A stretch of 64,000 nucleotides of DNA from Candidatus Lindowbacteria bacterium RIFCSPLOWO2_12_FULL_62_27 (GCA_001784175.1 MFPR01000004.1:443731-507730); one strand, 5' to 3'; shown: positions 26,428-35,316, counted from the stretch's first letter. Notes: generated by a model not told the origin, from the letters alone. Numbers and translations: made by a program.

Positions 26428-27482
26428 TGGGCGGCGTCAGAATCTCGGATCGTGCGATCGGGCCGGGGCATCCCTGTTTTGTGGTAGCCGAGATCGGCAC
26501 GAACCACGATCGGAACATTCAAACGGCCCGGACCCTCATCGATGCGGCGGCGACGGCCGGCGTCGACGCGGTCAAATTTCAATTTTATCACGGCGAAGAT
26601 GTCGTCACGCCCCGGGCCACCGCCGGCGAGTACGGCCTTCACAGGATGTATCCCGGCCTTCACAGAATGGTGGACATCTACAATGGCCGGCTCCGGACCC
26701 CCCGGGCGTGGTTTCCCGAACTGAGCGACCGTGTGAGAAGGCTGGGAATGATTCCGTTCGCCGCGCCGCACTGCATCGACTGCGCGCAGTTCGCAGTGTC
26801 GCTGGGCATGCCGGCCTTCAAAGTCGCGTCCGTTGAAATCACGAACCTGCAGTTTTTGGAGGCGCTGGCCGCATTTCGAAAACCGATCATCCTCTCCACC
26901 GGCTTCGCCACCTCACGCGAGATCGCCGAGGCCGTTCGCGCGGTTCGACGCGCCGGCCACTCGAAATTGATTCTCCTGCACTGCGTTTCCGACTATCCGA
27001 CTCGGCCGCAAGACGTCAATTTGCAATTCATCCAAACGCTCCGCCGGCGATTCGGCGCACCCGTCGGATTTTCCGACCATACGACAGGCTTGGCCGTGTC
27101 GTTCGCGGCCGTCGCGCTGGGGGCGAGCGTGATCGAACGCCACGTGACACTGGATCGAAACCGGAGCGGCCCCGATCATCCGTTTGCCCTCGAGCCGCAG
27201 ATGCTGGTGGAACTCGTCCGGGGCATCCGCGACATTCATCGGGCGATGGGGAAGGCCGCCAAGAAACTCACCGCATCCGAGAGGGACAAAAGAAAACTCT
27301 TCTTCCGCAGCATCGTCGCGTCGCGGCACATTCCCAGGGGCCAGAAGATCCGCGCCGCCGACCTTGATCTCAAGCGGCCGGGCACGGGTCTGCCTCCGAA
27401 AATGCTGCGCACCGTCATCGGCCGCAGAGTGAGGAGAGACATCCGGCAATATGATCTCATTGAAACCGGTACGCTCGTCTGA
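26427..27482 (+). CDS. N-acetylneuraminate/pseudaminate-type synthase (NeuB family) with C-terminal SAF domain
   Basis: NeuB-family enzymes condense a six-carbon aminosugar with phosphoenolpyruvate to give a nonulosonic acid. The TIM-barrel signature is present: VVAEIGTNHDRNIQTA near residue 18, DAVKFQFYHGED near 48, FKVASVEITN near 130, HCVSDYPT near 185 and GFSDHTTGL near 217 with GASVIERHVTLDR near 232. The C-terminal 60 residues form an SAF antifreeze-like domain (FFRSIVASRHIPRGQ). Whether the product is pseudaminic, legionaminic or sialic acid cannot be decided from sequence. It overlaps the DegT gene by one base. Confidence 0.88.
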   Translation: MGGVRISDRAIGPGHPCFVVAEIGTNHDRNIQTARTLIDAAATAGVDAVKFQFYHGEDVVTPRATAGEYGLHRMYPGLHRMVDIYNGRLRTPRAWFPELSDRVRRLGMIPFAAPHCIDCAQFAVSLGMPAFKVASVEITNLQFLEALAAFRKPIILSTGFATSREIAEAVRAVRRAGHSKLILLHCVSDYPTRPQDVNLQFIQTLRRRFGAPVGFSDHTTGLAVSFAAVALGASVIERHVTLDRNRSGPDHPFALEPQMLVELVRGIRDIHRAMGKAAKKLTASERDKRKLFFRSIVASRHIPRGQKIRAADLDLKRPGTGLPPKMLRTVIGRRVRRDIRQYDLIETGTLV

Positions 27483-27485
27483 ACC

Positions 27486-28481
27486 ATGAACCTGCCGACC
27501 ATGCCGGCCGCTCGTGAATTCCAGAGACTGACGCCAGACCGCGCCGAGGCCCTGGTGCCTTTCATCAAGGCCCATCGAAGCATTTATGACGGACAATTCA
27601 ACCCGGATGTCCCGCCCGACGTGCTGGGTGACTATTTCATTCATGACCTCCGGCAGAAATTCTCGGAGGGCGTGTGGGCGGGGCTGATGCATGAACCGGC
27701 AGGGGGGGGCTTCGCGGCAGCGGTATTTCATCACAGCGCATGGGACACCAATTTTTTCGGATTTCGGATGGATCGTCTCGATTATCTGTTTGGCTCACAT
27801 GAAAACGCCATGGATGCTGTTCTTTGCCGATACGCCGGCCTTTCGGAGAAGGAGGGCGTCCGCCACATCTCTGCGCGGGTAAACATGTCTGACCGTCGGA
27901 CCGCGAGCGTTCTGCGCCAAAACGGCTTTGCTGAGGTGTGCGTAAAGTCCCTCTGGCGCCACTCGCTGGCGGATCCAGCGGCGGTTCAGGTGCCATCACC
28001 CCACATTCGAGCATTTTCTCCGCAAGACGGCGACGATGTCCGAGTGCTGGCGGCGACGCTGGCCGGGGCCGGCAGATTCTCCATGGACGGACGCTTTGAT
28101 CCGAAGCGCGTCCGGGAGATGTATGAGCAGTGGGCGGTCCACCTGTGCGAAACGGCGCCGGCGCAGGTTTTGGTGGCGCGCGTGCGGGGTGCCACGGCCG
28201 GATTTTTGGTGTTTACGGTTGGCGTGCCCTTGTACGGTGCGCCGGACGTTGCCGATTTGAAGCCGGGCGTTGTCACGCACGTGGCGGTTGATCCGTCCCT
28301 GAGGGGGCGTGGGTTCGGCCGGGCGCTGATTGTCGCAGGATTGAAGCGCATGTGCGAGCTGGGCGCCCGCGCGGCGTACGCGGCAACCGCGGCGGGAAAC
28401 GCAGCCGGCGCCGCCGCTTTTCAATCGGCGGGATTCCGCCCGGTAACATCGCATTGGGATTTCCATCGATGGCTCGACTGA
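27486..28481 (+). CDS. GNAT N-acetyltransferase, WecD/PseH-like
   Basis: A 331-residue protein with two GNAT-like halves. The C-terminal half carries the acetyl-CoA motif VAVDPSLRGRGFGRALIV near residue 265; before it, AGAGRFSMDGRFD resembles the substrate segment of WecD-type TDP-fucosamine acetyltransferases. Lying directly after the aminotransferase and synthase genes, it is the candidate for N-acetylating the amino-sugar (the PseH step). The N-terminal half, with SAWDTNFFGFRM, also matches the WecD pattern. Only three bases separate it from the synthase gene. Confidence 0.78.
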   Translation: MNLPTMPAAREFQRLTPDRAEALVPFIKAHRSIYDGQFNPDVPPDVLGDYFIHDLRQKFSEGVWAGLMHEPAGGGFAAAVFHHSAWDTNFFGFRMDRLDYLFGSHENAMDAVLCRYAGLSEKEGVRHISARVNMSDRRTASVLRQNGFAEVCVKSLWRHSLADPAAVQVPSPHIRAFSPQDGDDVRVLAATLAGAGRFSMDGRFDPKRVREMYEQWAVHLCETAPAQVLVARVRGATAGFLVFTVGVPLYGAPDVADLKPGVVTHVAVDPSLRGRGFGRALIVAGLKRMCELGARAAYAATAAGNAAGAAAFQSAGFRPVTSHWDFHRWLD

Positions 28482-29194
28482 TTCAGGAGGGGGTGCGTCC
28501 CATTCTGGTCATCGCGGCCCACCCCGACGACGAGTCACTGGGCTGTGGCGGGACCATCGCGCGTCACAGCCGCCAGGGACACGACGTGCATCTTCTCATC
28601 CTCGGCGAGGGCGCCACGTCCAGAAGGCGCCATCGCACGGGCGGACGGGGCGCAGCAGCCAGGGAAGTAAAAGAATTGGACAAGGCCGTCCGCAAAGCGG
28701 CGCAGGTCCTGGGAATCAACGAGGTGCATCGCCGATATTTTCCCGACAACCGCTTTGACAGTCTGGACTTGCTCGAAATCGTCAAAACGATCGAAGAGGT
28801 CATCGAGAGGATCGGCCCCGGCCGCGTCTACACGCACAGCGCCGGGGATCTGAACCTCGACCACCGGATCGTTCACCAGGCCGTCCTGACGGCATGCCGC
28901 CCCCAGAACGGGTGCCCCGTCCAGACCATCCTGGCCTTCGAAATCCCGTCGTCCACCGAATGGCAGGGGCCTGGGAGTCACACGCCATTTTGGCCGCAAA
29001 TCTACATGGACATTAAAGAGACACTGCCGTTAAAACAGAAGGCGCTCAGTTGTTATCCGACAGAAGTCCGACCGTATCCCCATCCCCGGTCGCCTGAATC
29101 AATCGAGATCATCGCAAGACGTTGGGGCCTGAATGCAGGTCTGGAAGCCGCCGAGCCGTTCATGTTGATCCGGGATATCGTGACGTCTCCATGA
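28469..29194 (+). CDS. PIG-L/LmbE family deacetylase
   Basis: The zinc site AAHPDDESLGCGG begins near residue 16, and the second part HSAGDLNLDHRIVHQ near residue 115 supplies the other histidines and the aspartate. Family members remove N-acetyl groups from GlcNAc-containing compounds. Here it could deacetylate an N-acetylated sugar before another acyl, formyl or aminoacyl group is attached. ATG 28469 is chosen because the sequence then starts just before the zinc-site strand; it overlaps the GNAT gene by 13 bases and the next gene by ATGA. Confidence 0.85.
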   Translation: MARLIQEGVRPILVIAAHPDDESLGCGGTIARHSRQGHDVHLLILGEGATSRRRHRTGGRGAAAREVKELDKAVRKAAQVLGINEVHRRYFPDNRFDSLDLLEIVKTIEEVIERIGPGRVYTHSAGDLNLDHRIVHQAVLTACRPQNGCPVQTILAFEIPSSTEWQGPGSHTPFWPQIYMDIKETLPLKQKALSCYPTEVRPYPHPRSPESIEIIARRWGLNAGLEAAEPFMLIRDIVTSP

Positions 29195-31083
29195 AGCTCC
29201 TAATAAGGTGCGGCGTTCCTCCGGACGGCGCTTCTAAATCGCAGGCTGGACTGAAGGAGCTTCATCGCTCAGACCGATTCTGCATCGAGGGGGATACAGA
29301 CATCCGGCGGTTCCGGGACGCCCTGGGGTCGAGCCTTTTTGTGGGAGGTCGATTCCTTGGGGTGGATTCGGAGGCGGCCAAGATCGTTTTCCAGAAGGGC
29401 ATGGAGGCCGGCCGCGAGACTCTGGAAGGCCGCTATTTCCTCGTCCTTGTCCGGCCGGACGGCTCATGCGAAGTTTGCACGGATCGGTTCGGCCAACAGG
29501 AACTATATTATGAAGAAGACTCGGAGGGCTTGGTCTTGGCTACGGATATTTCGCTCCTGCCCCGCCGCGCTCAGCGCCATCACCAGCCGGCCCTTGCGCA
29601 CGCGCTTTGCGTCTACGGCTGGCGTCCTCCCAAGCGTCACACCTTTTGGGAGGGTGCGCGGCGTCTGGGGATCGACCAGGTTCTTCGAGTGGAGGGTGGC
29701 CGCGCGCATATCCGGGACATTCCGTTCCAGCCGCTCAAGACCGGCAATTATACCGAACACCATCTGAACGCGTATGCGGATTCCCTGCTCAATGCCATTC
29801 GAGTCCGGGGATCGGACCATGGAAATGTCGTTTACCTCTCGTCCGGGTGGGACTCGACCGCGATTCTGGCGTGCCTGGTGAAGCTTTTTGGCGCGGGGAA
29901 AGTTCGAGCGATCACCGGGCGGATCATCTACTCGGATCGAAGCGGCATCATCAACCGGTTTGAAACGGACCGGGCACGGGCGGTCGCCGATTACTATGGG
30001 ATCAAGCTCGACATCGTCGACATTGACTACCGACGGGAGGGGCCCGACCTCTTGGAGCGGTTGCAGCCGTTGATGCAGGCGCACCAGATCGGCAGTATTT
30101 CGTTGCTCACTCAGGAACGCTTCGCCGCGCACGTGGCTGCAACCTCGAACGGCGACGAATCGGTCTTTGCCGGAGAAATCAGCGACGGAGCGCACAATCT
30201 CGGATTCAGCCAGTTCACCACGATCTTCCACCCGGTTCATGAGTTTCGCGAGTACAGTGACAAGATGGCCAGCTATCTGTTCGGGCCCACGTTTCTTGGA
30301 CGCTTGCAAGATGGAACGTACTTCGAGGACCCTGTTTACCAGTTGCTTCGGTCCCGCCTACCGGACGCCGCCTTCGATGCGCCTGCCAACGGCAGCCGGG
30401 CCGGCCACACCATGCATCTGCTGTCCAGTTTCTTTCTCCGTCTCAGACGCTTTCCGCTCTGGTCCTTGAGCAACAGCCGGGTCCTCACCGGGGACGGTCG
30501 CATGGCGTATCTTCGGGAAATGGAAACCACCTATCTGAAGCGGGCCGCCGAAGAGGCGACGGTCGAAACACTCTACTCGTGGTATCTTTGGCTTTACAAC
30601 TCGTTCCACTGGCAGGGTTCGACGGTCCTTTCGTTATACCTGACCGCTGAGGCGCAGGGCCTCAGGATGGAGATGCCGTTCTGGGACGGCCGGATACAGG
30701 AGTTTCTGTCTGCCATGCCCGAGTCTTGGGGCCGGGGGCTCGACCTCAATCCCACCAAATATCCGCTCAAATGGACGCTGAAACATCGGGTCGATTACCC
30801 CTTCCATCTTCAGCGCGGCCCCCATTCCTATATTTACGACGTCCAGCCGGGATTCAGTCTGGTCGCCGAAGTGTTGTACGATTCCGCGTTTTCTCCCTAT
30901 TTCAGGAAAATCCTGGCACGACGGCAATATCGGGAGGTGCTGTCACCAGAAGTGTTCGATCTGGAGCATATTGACGGAATTGTCCACCGATATCAGGAGG
31001 GAACGGAAGTGCGTGGAGAGGAACTCAGCGAACTTTTGGCCCTATGCCAGCTCTCAGCCGCAGGATGGTTCGCCTCGCGATGA
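29191..31083 (+). CDS. Asparagine synthase-like protein with degenerate glutaminase domain
   Basis: The C-terminal part has the ATP-pyrophosphatase loop YLSSGWDSTAILACL near residue 210 (SGWDS in place of the usual SGGxDS) and the polysaccharide-locus AsnB feature FAGEISDGAHNLGFSQF near 330. The N-terminal region keeps GRYFLVLVRPDG and DRFGQQELYY of class II amidotransferases, but the protein starts MKLLIRCG without the Cys at position 2 that releases ammonia. Amide formation or ATP-dependent ligation on a sugar carboxylate is inferred, using free ammonia or another amine. ATG 29191 overlaps the PIG-L stop. Confidence 0.72.
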   Translation: MKLLIRCGVPPDGASKSQAGLKELHRSDRFCIEGDTDIRRFRDALGSSLFVGGRFLGVDSEAAKIVFQKGMEAGRETLEGRYFLVLVRPDGSCEVCTDRFGQQELYYEEDSEGLVLATDISLLPRRAQRHHQPALAHALCVYGWRPPKRHTFWEGARRLGIDQVLRVEGGRAHIRDIPFQPLKTGNYTEHHLNAYADSLLNAIRVRGSDHGNVVYLSSGWDSTAILACLVKLFGAGKVRAITGRIIYSDRSGIINRFETDRARAVADYYGIKLDIVDIDYRREGPDLLERLQPLMQAHQIGSISLLTQERFAAHVAATSNGDESVFAGEISDGAHNLGFSQFTTIFHPVHEFREYSDKMASYLFGPTFLGRLQDGTYFEDPVYQLLRSRLPDAAFDAPANGSRAGHTMHLLSSFFLRLRRFPLWSLSNSRVLTGDGRMAYLREMETTYLKRAAEEATVETLYSWYLWLYNSFHWQGSTVLSLYLTAEAQGLRMEMPFWDGRIQEFLSAMPESWGRGLDLNPTKYPLKWTLKHRVDYPFHLQRGPHSYIYDVQPGFSLVAEVLYDSAFSPYFRKILARRQYREVLSPEVFDLEHIDGIVHRYQEGTEVRGEELSELLALCQLSAAGWFASR

Positions 31084-32633
31084 TGAGAGGCGCGTCGAAA
31101 CTGGACTTGCTGATCGTCTCGCCCGGCGACCACAAGATCATTTACCAGGACCTGGCGGCGGAATACGCCGCGCTCGAACCGCCCATTTGGGCGGGGCTCA
31201 TTGCAAACTTTGCGAGACACAAAGGCTGCAGCGTCGATATCATCGACCAGCAGGCCGAGGGCCTGACGCCGGGGGATATCGTCCGGAGGGCCTTGGACGA
31301 CCGGCCGAGGCTCGTGGCCATCCTCGTCTATGGCCAGCAGCCGTCCGCGTCCACTCAAAACATGACCATGGCCGGCGAGATCGCGGCGCAATTCAGTGAA
31401 CACGCGCCGGAATTCAAAACGATCCTGATCGGCGGCCACGTCTCCGCCATCCCGGAACCCACGATGCGGGAGACGGCCTGCGATTTCGTATGCGAGGGGG
31501 AAGGCCCCTGCACCGTGGATGCGCTCCTTCAGCTTGAGAACATGAACGATCCCTCGGACTACTCCAAAGTCCCGGGTCTTTGGTACCGGCGCGATGGACA
31601 CATCCTGAACACAAACCCCGCGCCGGTCGTGCCGGAAAAAGAACTGCCGGCCACCCTGCCCGGCATCGCATGGGACCTTCTGCCGATGCATGCCTACCGG
31701 GCGCACAACTGGCACTGTTTCTCGCACATCCACGACCGCAGCCCCTATGCATCGATGTATACGAGCCTCGGCTGCCCGTTCAGATGCACCTTTTGCTGCA
31801 TCAACGCACCCTTCGGATCGGCCGGACTGCGATGCTGGGATCCAAAATTCGTCATCACGGAACTCGACCTCCTGGCCAACCGCTACCGCGTCAAGAACAT
31901 CAAAATCGCCGACGAGATGTTCGTCTTGAATGAACGCCACGTGCTGGATCTGTGCGACCTCATCATCGAACGGGGCTATGAGTTTAACTTCTGGGCATAC
32001 GCGCGCGTCGATACAGTCAAGGACAGGTTTCTGGAGAAACTCAAGAAAGCCGGATTCAACTGGCTCTGCCTCGGGATCGAATCGAGGAGCAACCATGTTC
32101 GCGCAGGGGTCGTCAAGGGACAGTACAGCGAAGAGGACATCTACGATACGGTGCAGCGCATCAAGAACGCCGGCATCCATGCCTTCGGCAACTACATCTT
32201 TGGCCTGCCGGACGACACCTGCGAATCGATGCAGGAAACGCTGGATCTGGCGGTCGACCTCAACTGTGAGATGGCCAATTTTTATTGCGCCGCCGCCTAC
32301 CCGGGATCCAAACTCTACGAGATGGCGAAGGCGAAGGGTTGGCGCCTCCCCGAGAAATGGCATGACTTCTCACAGCATTCCTACGGCCAGTTGCCGCTGC
32401 CGACAGAGACGCTTCCCGCAGGAGAAGTTTTGGCGTTTCGGGACAAGGCCTGGCAAATCTATTTCACCAATCCCCGGTATCTCAATCTGATTCTGGAAAA
32501 ATTCGGCCGGGAGGCGGTGGATCACATCGCCAAGCTGACCACGTATACGCTGCGTCGAAAGCATGCGGCGCCCCTGCGCGTTGAACCGTGTCTGCGAAAG
32601 GACGCGACGGAAGTGAAGGGCGTCAGCGTCTGA
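31080..32633 (+). CDS. B12-binding-domain radical SAM protein
   Basis: An N-terminal cobalamin-binding-like Rossmann region (DLLIVSPGD, then IGGHVSAIPEPTM near residue 115) precedes a radical SAM barrel with the cluster motif CPFRCTFC near residue 240. GIESRSNHVR near 340 and FGNYIFGLPDD near 370 are typical of the class B/P-methyltransferase-like group. It could C-methylate or otherwise remodel a sugar or lipid; nothing identifies the substrate. ATG 31080 gives an ATGA overlap with the previous gene. The 3' end overlaps the convergent small gene by 11 bases. Confidence 0.8.
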   Translation: MMRGASKLDLLIVSPGDHKIIYQDLAAEYAALEPPIWAGLIANFARHKGCSVDIIDQQAEGLTPGDIVRRALDDRPRLVAILVYGQQPSASTQNMTMAGEIAAQFSEHAPEFKTILIGGHVSAIPEPTMRETACDFVCEGEGPCTVDALLQLENMNDPSDYSKVPGLWYRRDGHILNTNPAPVVPEKELPATLPGIAWDLLPMHAYRAHNWHCFSHIHDRSPYASMYTSLGCPFRCTFCCINAPFGSAGLRCWDPKFVITELDLLANRYRVKNIKIADEMFVLNERHVLDLCDLIIERGYEFNFWAYARVDTVKDRFLEKLKKAGFNWLCLGIESRSNHVRAGVVKGQYSEEDIYDTVQRIKNAGIHAFGNYIFGLPDDTCESMQETLDLAVDLNCEMANFYCAAAYPGSKLYEMAKAKGWRLPEKWHDFSQHSYGQLPLPTETLPAGEVLAFRDKAWQIYFTNPRYLNLILEKFGREAVDHIAKLTTYTLRRKHAAPLRVEPCLRKDATEVKGVSV

Positions 32634-33135
32634 AGGCGGGTTTCAGTCGATAATACAGGAGGGCGAAAGGTAGCGCCAGCGCGGCCAGACACGCCGCGGA
32701 CAGGGCGCCGGCCATTGCCCGGATTCTGTCCAACACGAATCCTTTCCATGTCACTTGCCTGAAATGTTTCACCGGCGCGTGGGAGACGATCCTTGAAACG
32801 CCGGCCGCCGTTAAAAAACGGATGATCCCCCCATATCCGCGGCCGTCCACATGGTTGTACGGCACATAGGCTTCATCGATCCGCTCCCGCCGGAGCCTCT
32901 CCAGACACAGCCGGTTCAATCCTCCGTAGGTCATCCACGGCCGGTCATACAGCAGAAAATCAGCTTCCACACCTTCCGATGCCTTGCGGATCTCCTTTTC
33001 CGCGGATGGCTGGACAATCCAGATCCACCGGACGCCAGCGTCTCCGACGCCGGCCGGATACCGCACCTCTTTGAGATACCGAAACAGAGCCAGACACTGC
33101 GACAGCGGGGCGGACCGGATCAGCAGGATGTTCAT
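32623..33135 (-). CDS. Small GT9-like N-terminal fragment with C-terminal membrane helix
   Basis: The N-terminus MNILLIRSAPLSQCLALFRYL resembles the first strand and helix of heptosyltransferases (GT9), but the protein has only 170 residues instead of about 350 and has no donor-binding domain. It ends in a hydrophobic stretch of roughly 20 residues (ALSAACLAALALPFALLYY) followed by basic residues, so it is probably membrane-anchored. Residues around PAGVGDAGVR are encoded by hairpin repeat copy D. It is coupled by ATGA to the upstream GT2. A truncated or repurposed gene is likely; function unknown. Confidence 0.5.
   Translation of the reverse strand: MNILLIRSAPLSQCLALFRYLKEVRYPAGVGDAGVRWIWIVQPSAEKEIRKASEGVEADFLLYDRPWMTYGGLNRLCLERLRRERIDEAYVPYNHVDGRGYGGIIRFLTAAGVSRIVSHAPVKHFRQVTWKGFVLDRIRAMAGALSAACLAALALPFALLYYRLKPAFRR
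33028..33058 (-). repeat. Hairpin repeat, copy D (hairpin 2 only), inside the small GT9-like gene
   Basis: CCGGA at both ends (33028-33032, 33054-33058) encloses arms GCCAGCGTC and GACGCCGGC around TCC. The single arm mismatch becomes a G-U pair in the transcript of the host gene. It adds about eight residues in frame. Confidence 0.65.
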
Positions 33136-34223
33136 GGGACGGTTGCTTCGACAGGACGGGTCACGGCTTCACAGACGGGCGCGAAGTCGTCGTGATAAAC
33201 GGAGGTCGGCCGAGCGAGGTCGTTCAACGACAATTCGACGGCGTCCGTCGGGATGAAAGATAACATGCGGTGGGCGGATTTCAGCCGTCCCAGCATGCGC
33301 CGCAACGTCTCCCGGGAGGAGGCGCGAAATCCGTTAAACCGGTGCGGCGCATAGAATCTGTCCCACTCCCGGCTCAAATACTTTCCCAGCATCCACCAAA
33401 GGTATTTTTTCGCAGTCTCTTCCCCTTCCCGGACCGACATACCGTCCTGGCGGGCCAGTTCCTCCGCGAGGCAACGCTGGACTCCCTCGCACTCGCCCCG
33501 CCAGGGGGCTGCGCAGAACCATTCGAAGAGTCCGGGTTCCTGCGAGCCGCGGGCTGAGACCTGGCCGGGATGGGCCTGACACAGTTTGTAGAGTTTCTCC
33601 AGACGCTTGACCTTGCCGCGGATGACGGGAATGCATGTGGTCAGGATCTCGGCGAACTCATATCCAAGCTTGCGTTCAATCACGCGGGTGTATCCGTCCC
33701 GGACGTCTTCCGTCCGGTGGATCGAGTTTCCGGTCGCAAACCAATGGCTCATGAAGCGGCCTAACCGGCCGGCGCCGGTGTCGTCTTCGATGTCGGCGTA
33801 CTCATAATGCGTCATCCACTGGAACCGGCCATGGGTCTGGCCGGAATCAAGCCCGAACATGAGGCAGAGGCCATGCGCGACCCGGTACGCCGGATGCCGG
33901 TCCAGAAAATCCATGCAGAGATCCATCGTTTCAGGCACGTAAAAGTCGTCGTCGGACGCCAGCATGCAGTAGGGCGTCCGGGCCTGCGCCAGGCCCTGCG
34001 CCAGGCAAATGTTGGCGGAGGCCCGCGGATGGGCGAGATGGGTCACGTTCAATTGATCGCGATATCGCCGGATCATGGAAACGATGGCCTCAAAAGGTTC
34101 GGGGTCGCTCGCGTCTGAAATAATGATGGGATGTGAAAAGGCGCGGCCCGCGTAATACGCAAGAAACCGGGACAGGAACTGTACGCGGTTCCGCGTGGTC
34201 ACCACCATGGTCAACCTGGGCAT
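33132..34223 (-). CDS. Glycosyltransferase family 2 (copy 2 of a near-duplicate pair)
   Basis: A GT2 protein nearly collinear with 22477-23556: RLTMVVTTRNRVQFL, PIIISDASDPEPFE, LASDDDFYVPETMD as metal site, and an identical stretch around FMSHWFATGNSIHRTED. Divergence is concentrated in the donor-proximal loop (residues 80-95) and around residue 255, which may mean changed specificity. ATG 34223 is chosen by alignment to copy 1; the longer frame upstream would translate repeat sequence. It lies downstream of the PseB-like gene in a minus-strand operon, with 34 bases of repeat between them. Confidence 0.83.
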   Translation of the reverse strand: MPRLTMVVTTRNRVQFLSRFLAYYAGRAFSHPIIISDASDPEPFEAIVSMIRRYRDQLNVTHLAHPRASANICLAQGLAQARTPYCMLASDDDFYVPETMDLCMDFLDRHPAYRVAHGLCLMFGLDSGQTHGRFQWMTHYEYADIEDDTGAGRLGRFMSHWFATGNSIHRTEDVRDGYTRVIERKLGYEFAEILTTCIPVIRGKVKRLEKLYKLCQAHPGQVSARGSQEPGLFEWFCAAPWRGECEGVQRCLAEELARQDGMSVREGEETAKKYLWWMLGKYLSREWDRFYAPHRFNGFRASSRETLRRMLGRLKSAHRMLSFIPTDAVELSLNDLARPTSVYHDDFAPVCEAVTRPVEATVP

Positions 34224-34235
34224 GTCCGACAGCCT

Positions 34236-34321
34236 CCGGATCAGCCTCTCCGAGGCCTCAAGTGCCGGCGTCTCGGACCAGCGCCTCCGGCGCCTCAAGT
34301 GTCGGAGTCTCCGACTCCGAC
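34236..34321 (+). repeat. Two-hairpin repeat, tandem copies C1 and C2
   Basis: C1 (34236-34273) has hairpin 1 GCCTC/GAGGC and only the left arm of hairpin 2. C2 (34274-34321) has GCGCC/GGCGC and a hairpin 2 with changed but complementary arms, GTCGGAGTC/GACTCCGAC. The array covers the 3' end of the PseB-like gene and its intergenic gap. Confidence 0.75.
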
Positions 34322-35316
34322 CCGACGCCGGCTGGACAGGCTGCCGTAAGGCTCATCACGTCCGATAGAAATTCTTGGGAAAGCCGGATGTCGTTTTGAT
34401 TGCTGGCGTACCGAAAGCCGCTCTTGACCCGCCGGCCGTTCTTGCTGATGTCACCCAAGGGCGGGAACGCCGGATAAATCACATAGTGGTCGTCAAACTC
34501 GCGCGTGTGCTCGCTTTCGTCCTCCGTGATCAATACCTCATGGATCTTTTCTCCCGGTCGCTTGCCGATAAATTCGAGCTCGCAGTCCGGCGCGATCAGG
34601 CGCGCAATATCCACCACCCGCGTGCTCGCGATTTTCGGAACGAGGATTTCACCGCCATGCATCCGTTCGAGACAGGTGAGCACGAATTCCACGGCGTTGT
34701 CGAGCGACATCCAGAAGCGCGTCATGCGGGGGTCGGTCACAATCAGTTTTCCGCTTTCCCGCTGCTCGAGAAACAGGGGCACCACGCTTCCGCGGCTCGC
34801 CAGAACATTTCCGTATCGCACCACGCTGAACCGCGTCCCCTTCTCCCCGGAATAGACATTGGCCGCGACAAACAATTTCTCCGCGCAGAGTTTCGTGGCC
34901 CCATAGAGATTGACGGGGTGAACCGCCTTGTCCGTGCTCAGGGCGATCACCTTCCGAACGCCCTGGTCGATGGCCGCGTTCAGGACGTTCTCCGCACCGA
35001 TGACGTTGGTCTTGACGGCTTCGATGGGATTGTACTCCAGGGTCGGCACCTGTTTGAGCGCCGCCGCGTGAATGACGATGTCCACGCCCTGAAAGGCCCG
35101 GTCCAAGCGGCTCTTGTCGCGCACATCCCCGATGAAAAATCGGATGGCCGGGTTCCCCACGAACTCCCGCTGCATCTCCACCTGCTTGAGTTCGTCCCGG
35201 CTGAAGATGATCAATTTTTCAGGCAACATTCGGTCGAGGACGAATCTCGCGAAATGTCTCCCGAACGACCCCGTTCCCCCCGTGACGAGCACCACTCGTC
35301 CGTTCAGATCAATCAT
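34258..35316 (-). CDS. pseB: UDP-N-acetylglucosamine 4,6-dehydratase-like (PseB/CapD family)
   Basis: VVLVTGGTGSFGRHFARF is the NADP-binding start of PseB-type dehydratases, followed by SRDELKQVEMQREF near residue 40, AALKQVPTLEYNP near 87 and the catalytic STDKAVHPVNLYGATK near 125 with Tyr and Lys. These enzymes remove water from UDP-GlcNAc, with or without C5 inversion, to open the pathway to pseudaminic or bacillosamine-type sugars. The last 25 or so residues (ESETPTLEAPEALVRDAGT) are encoded by repeat copies C1/C2, so the native tail has been altered. Ten bases separate its ATG from a -10 element. Confidence 0.82.
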   Translation of the reverse strand: MIDLNGRVVLVTGGTGSFGRHFARFVLDRMLPEKLIIFSRDELKQVEMQREFVGNPAIRFFIGDVRDKSRLDRAFQGVDIVIHAAALKQVPTLEYNPIEAVKTNVIGAENVLNAAIDQGVRKVIALSTDKAVHPVNLYGATKLCAEKLFVAANVYSGEKGTRFSVVRYGNVLASRGSVVPLFLEQRESGKLIVTDPRMTRFWMSLDNAVEFVLTCLERMHGGEILVPKIASTRVVDIARLIAPDCELEFIGKRPGEKIHEVLITEDESEHTREFDDHYVIYPAFPPLGDISKNGRRVKSGFRYASNQNDIRLSQEFLSDVMSLTAACPAGVGSESETPTLEAPEALVRDAGT

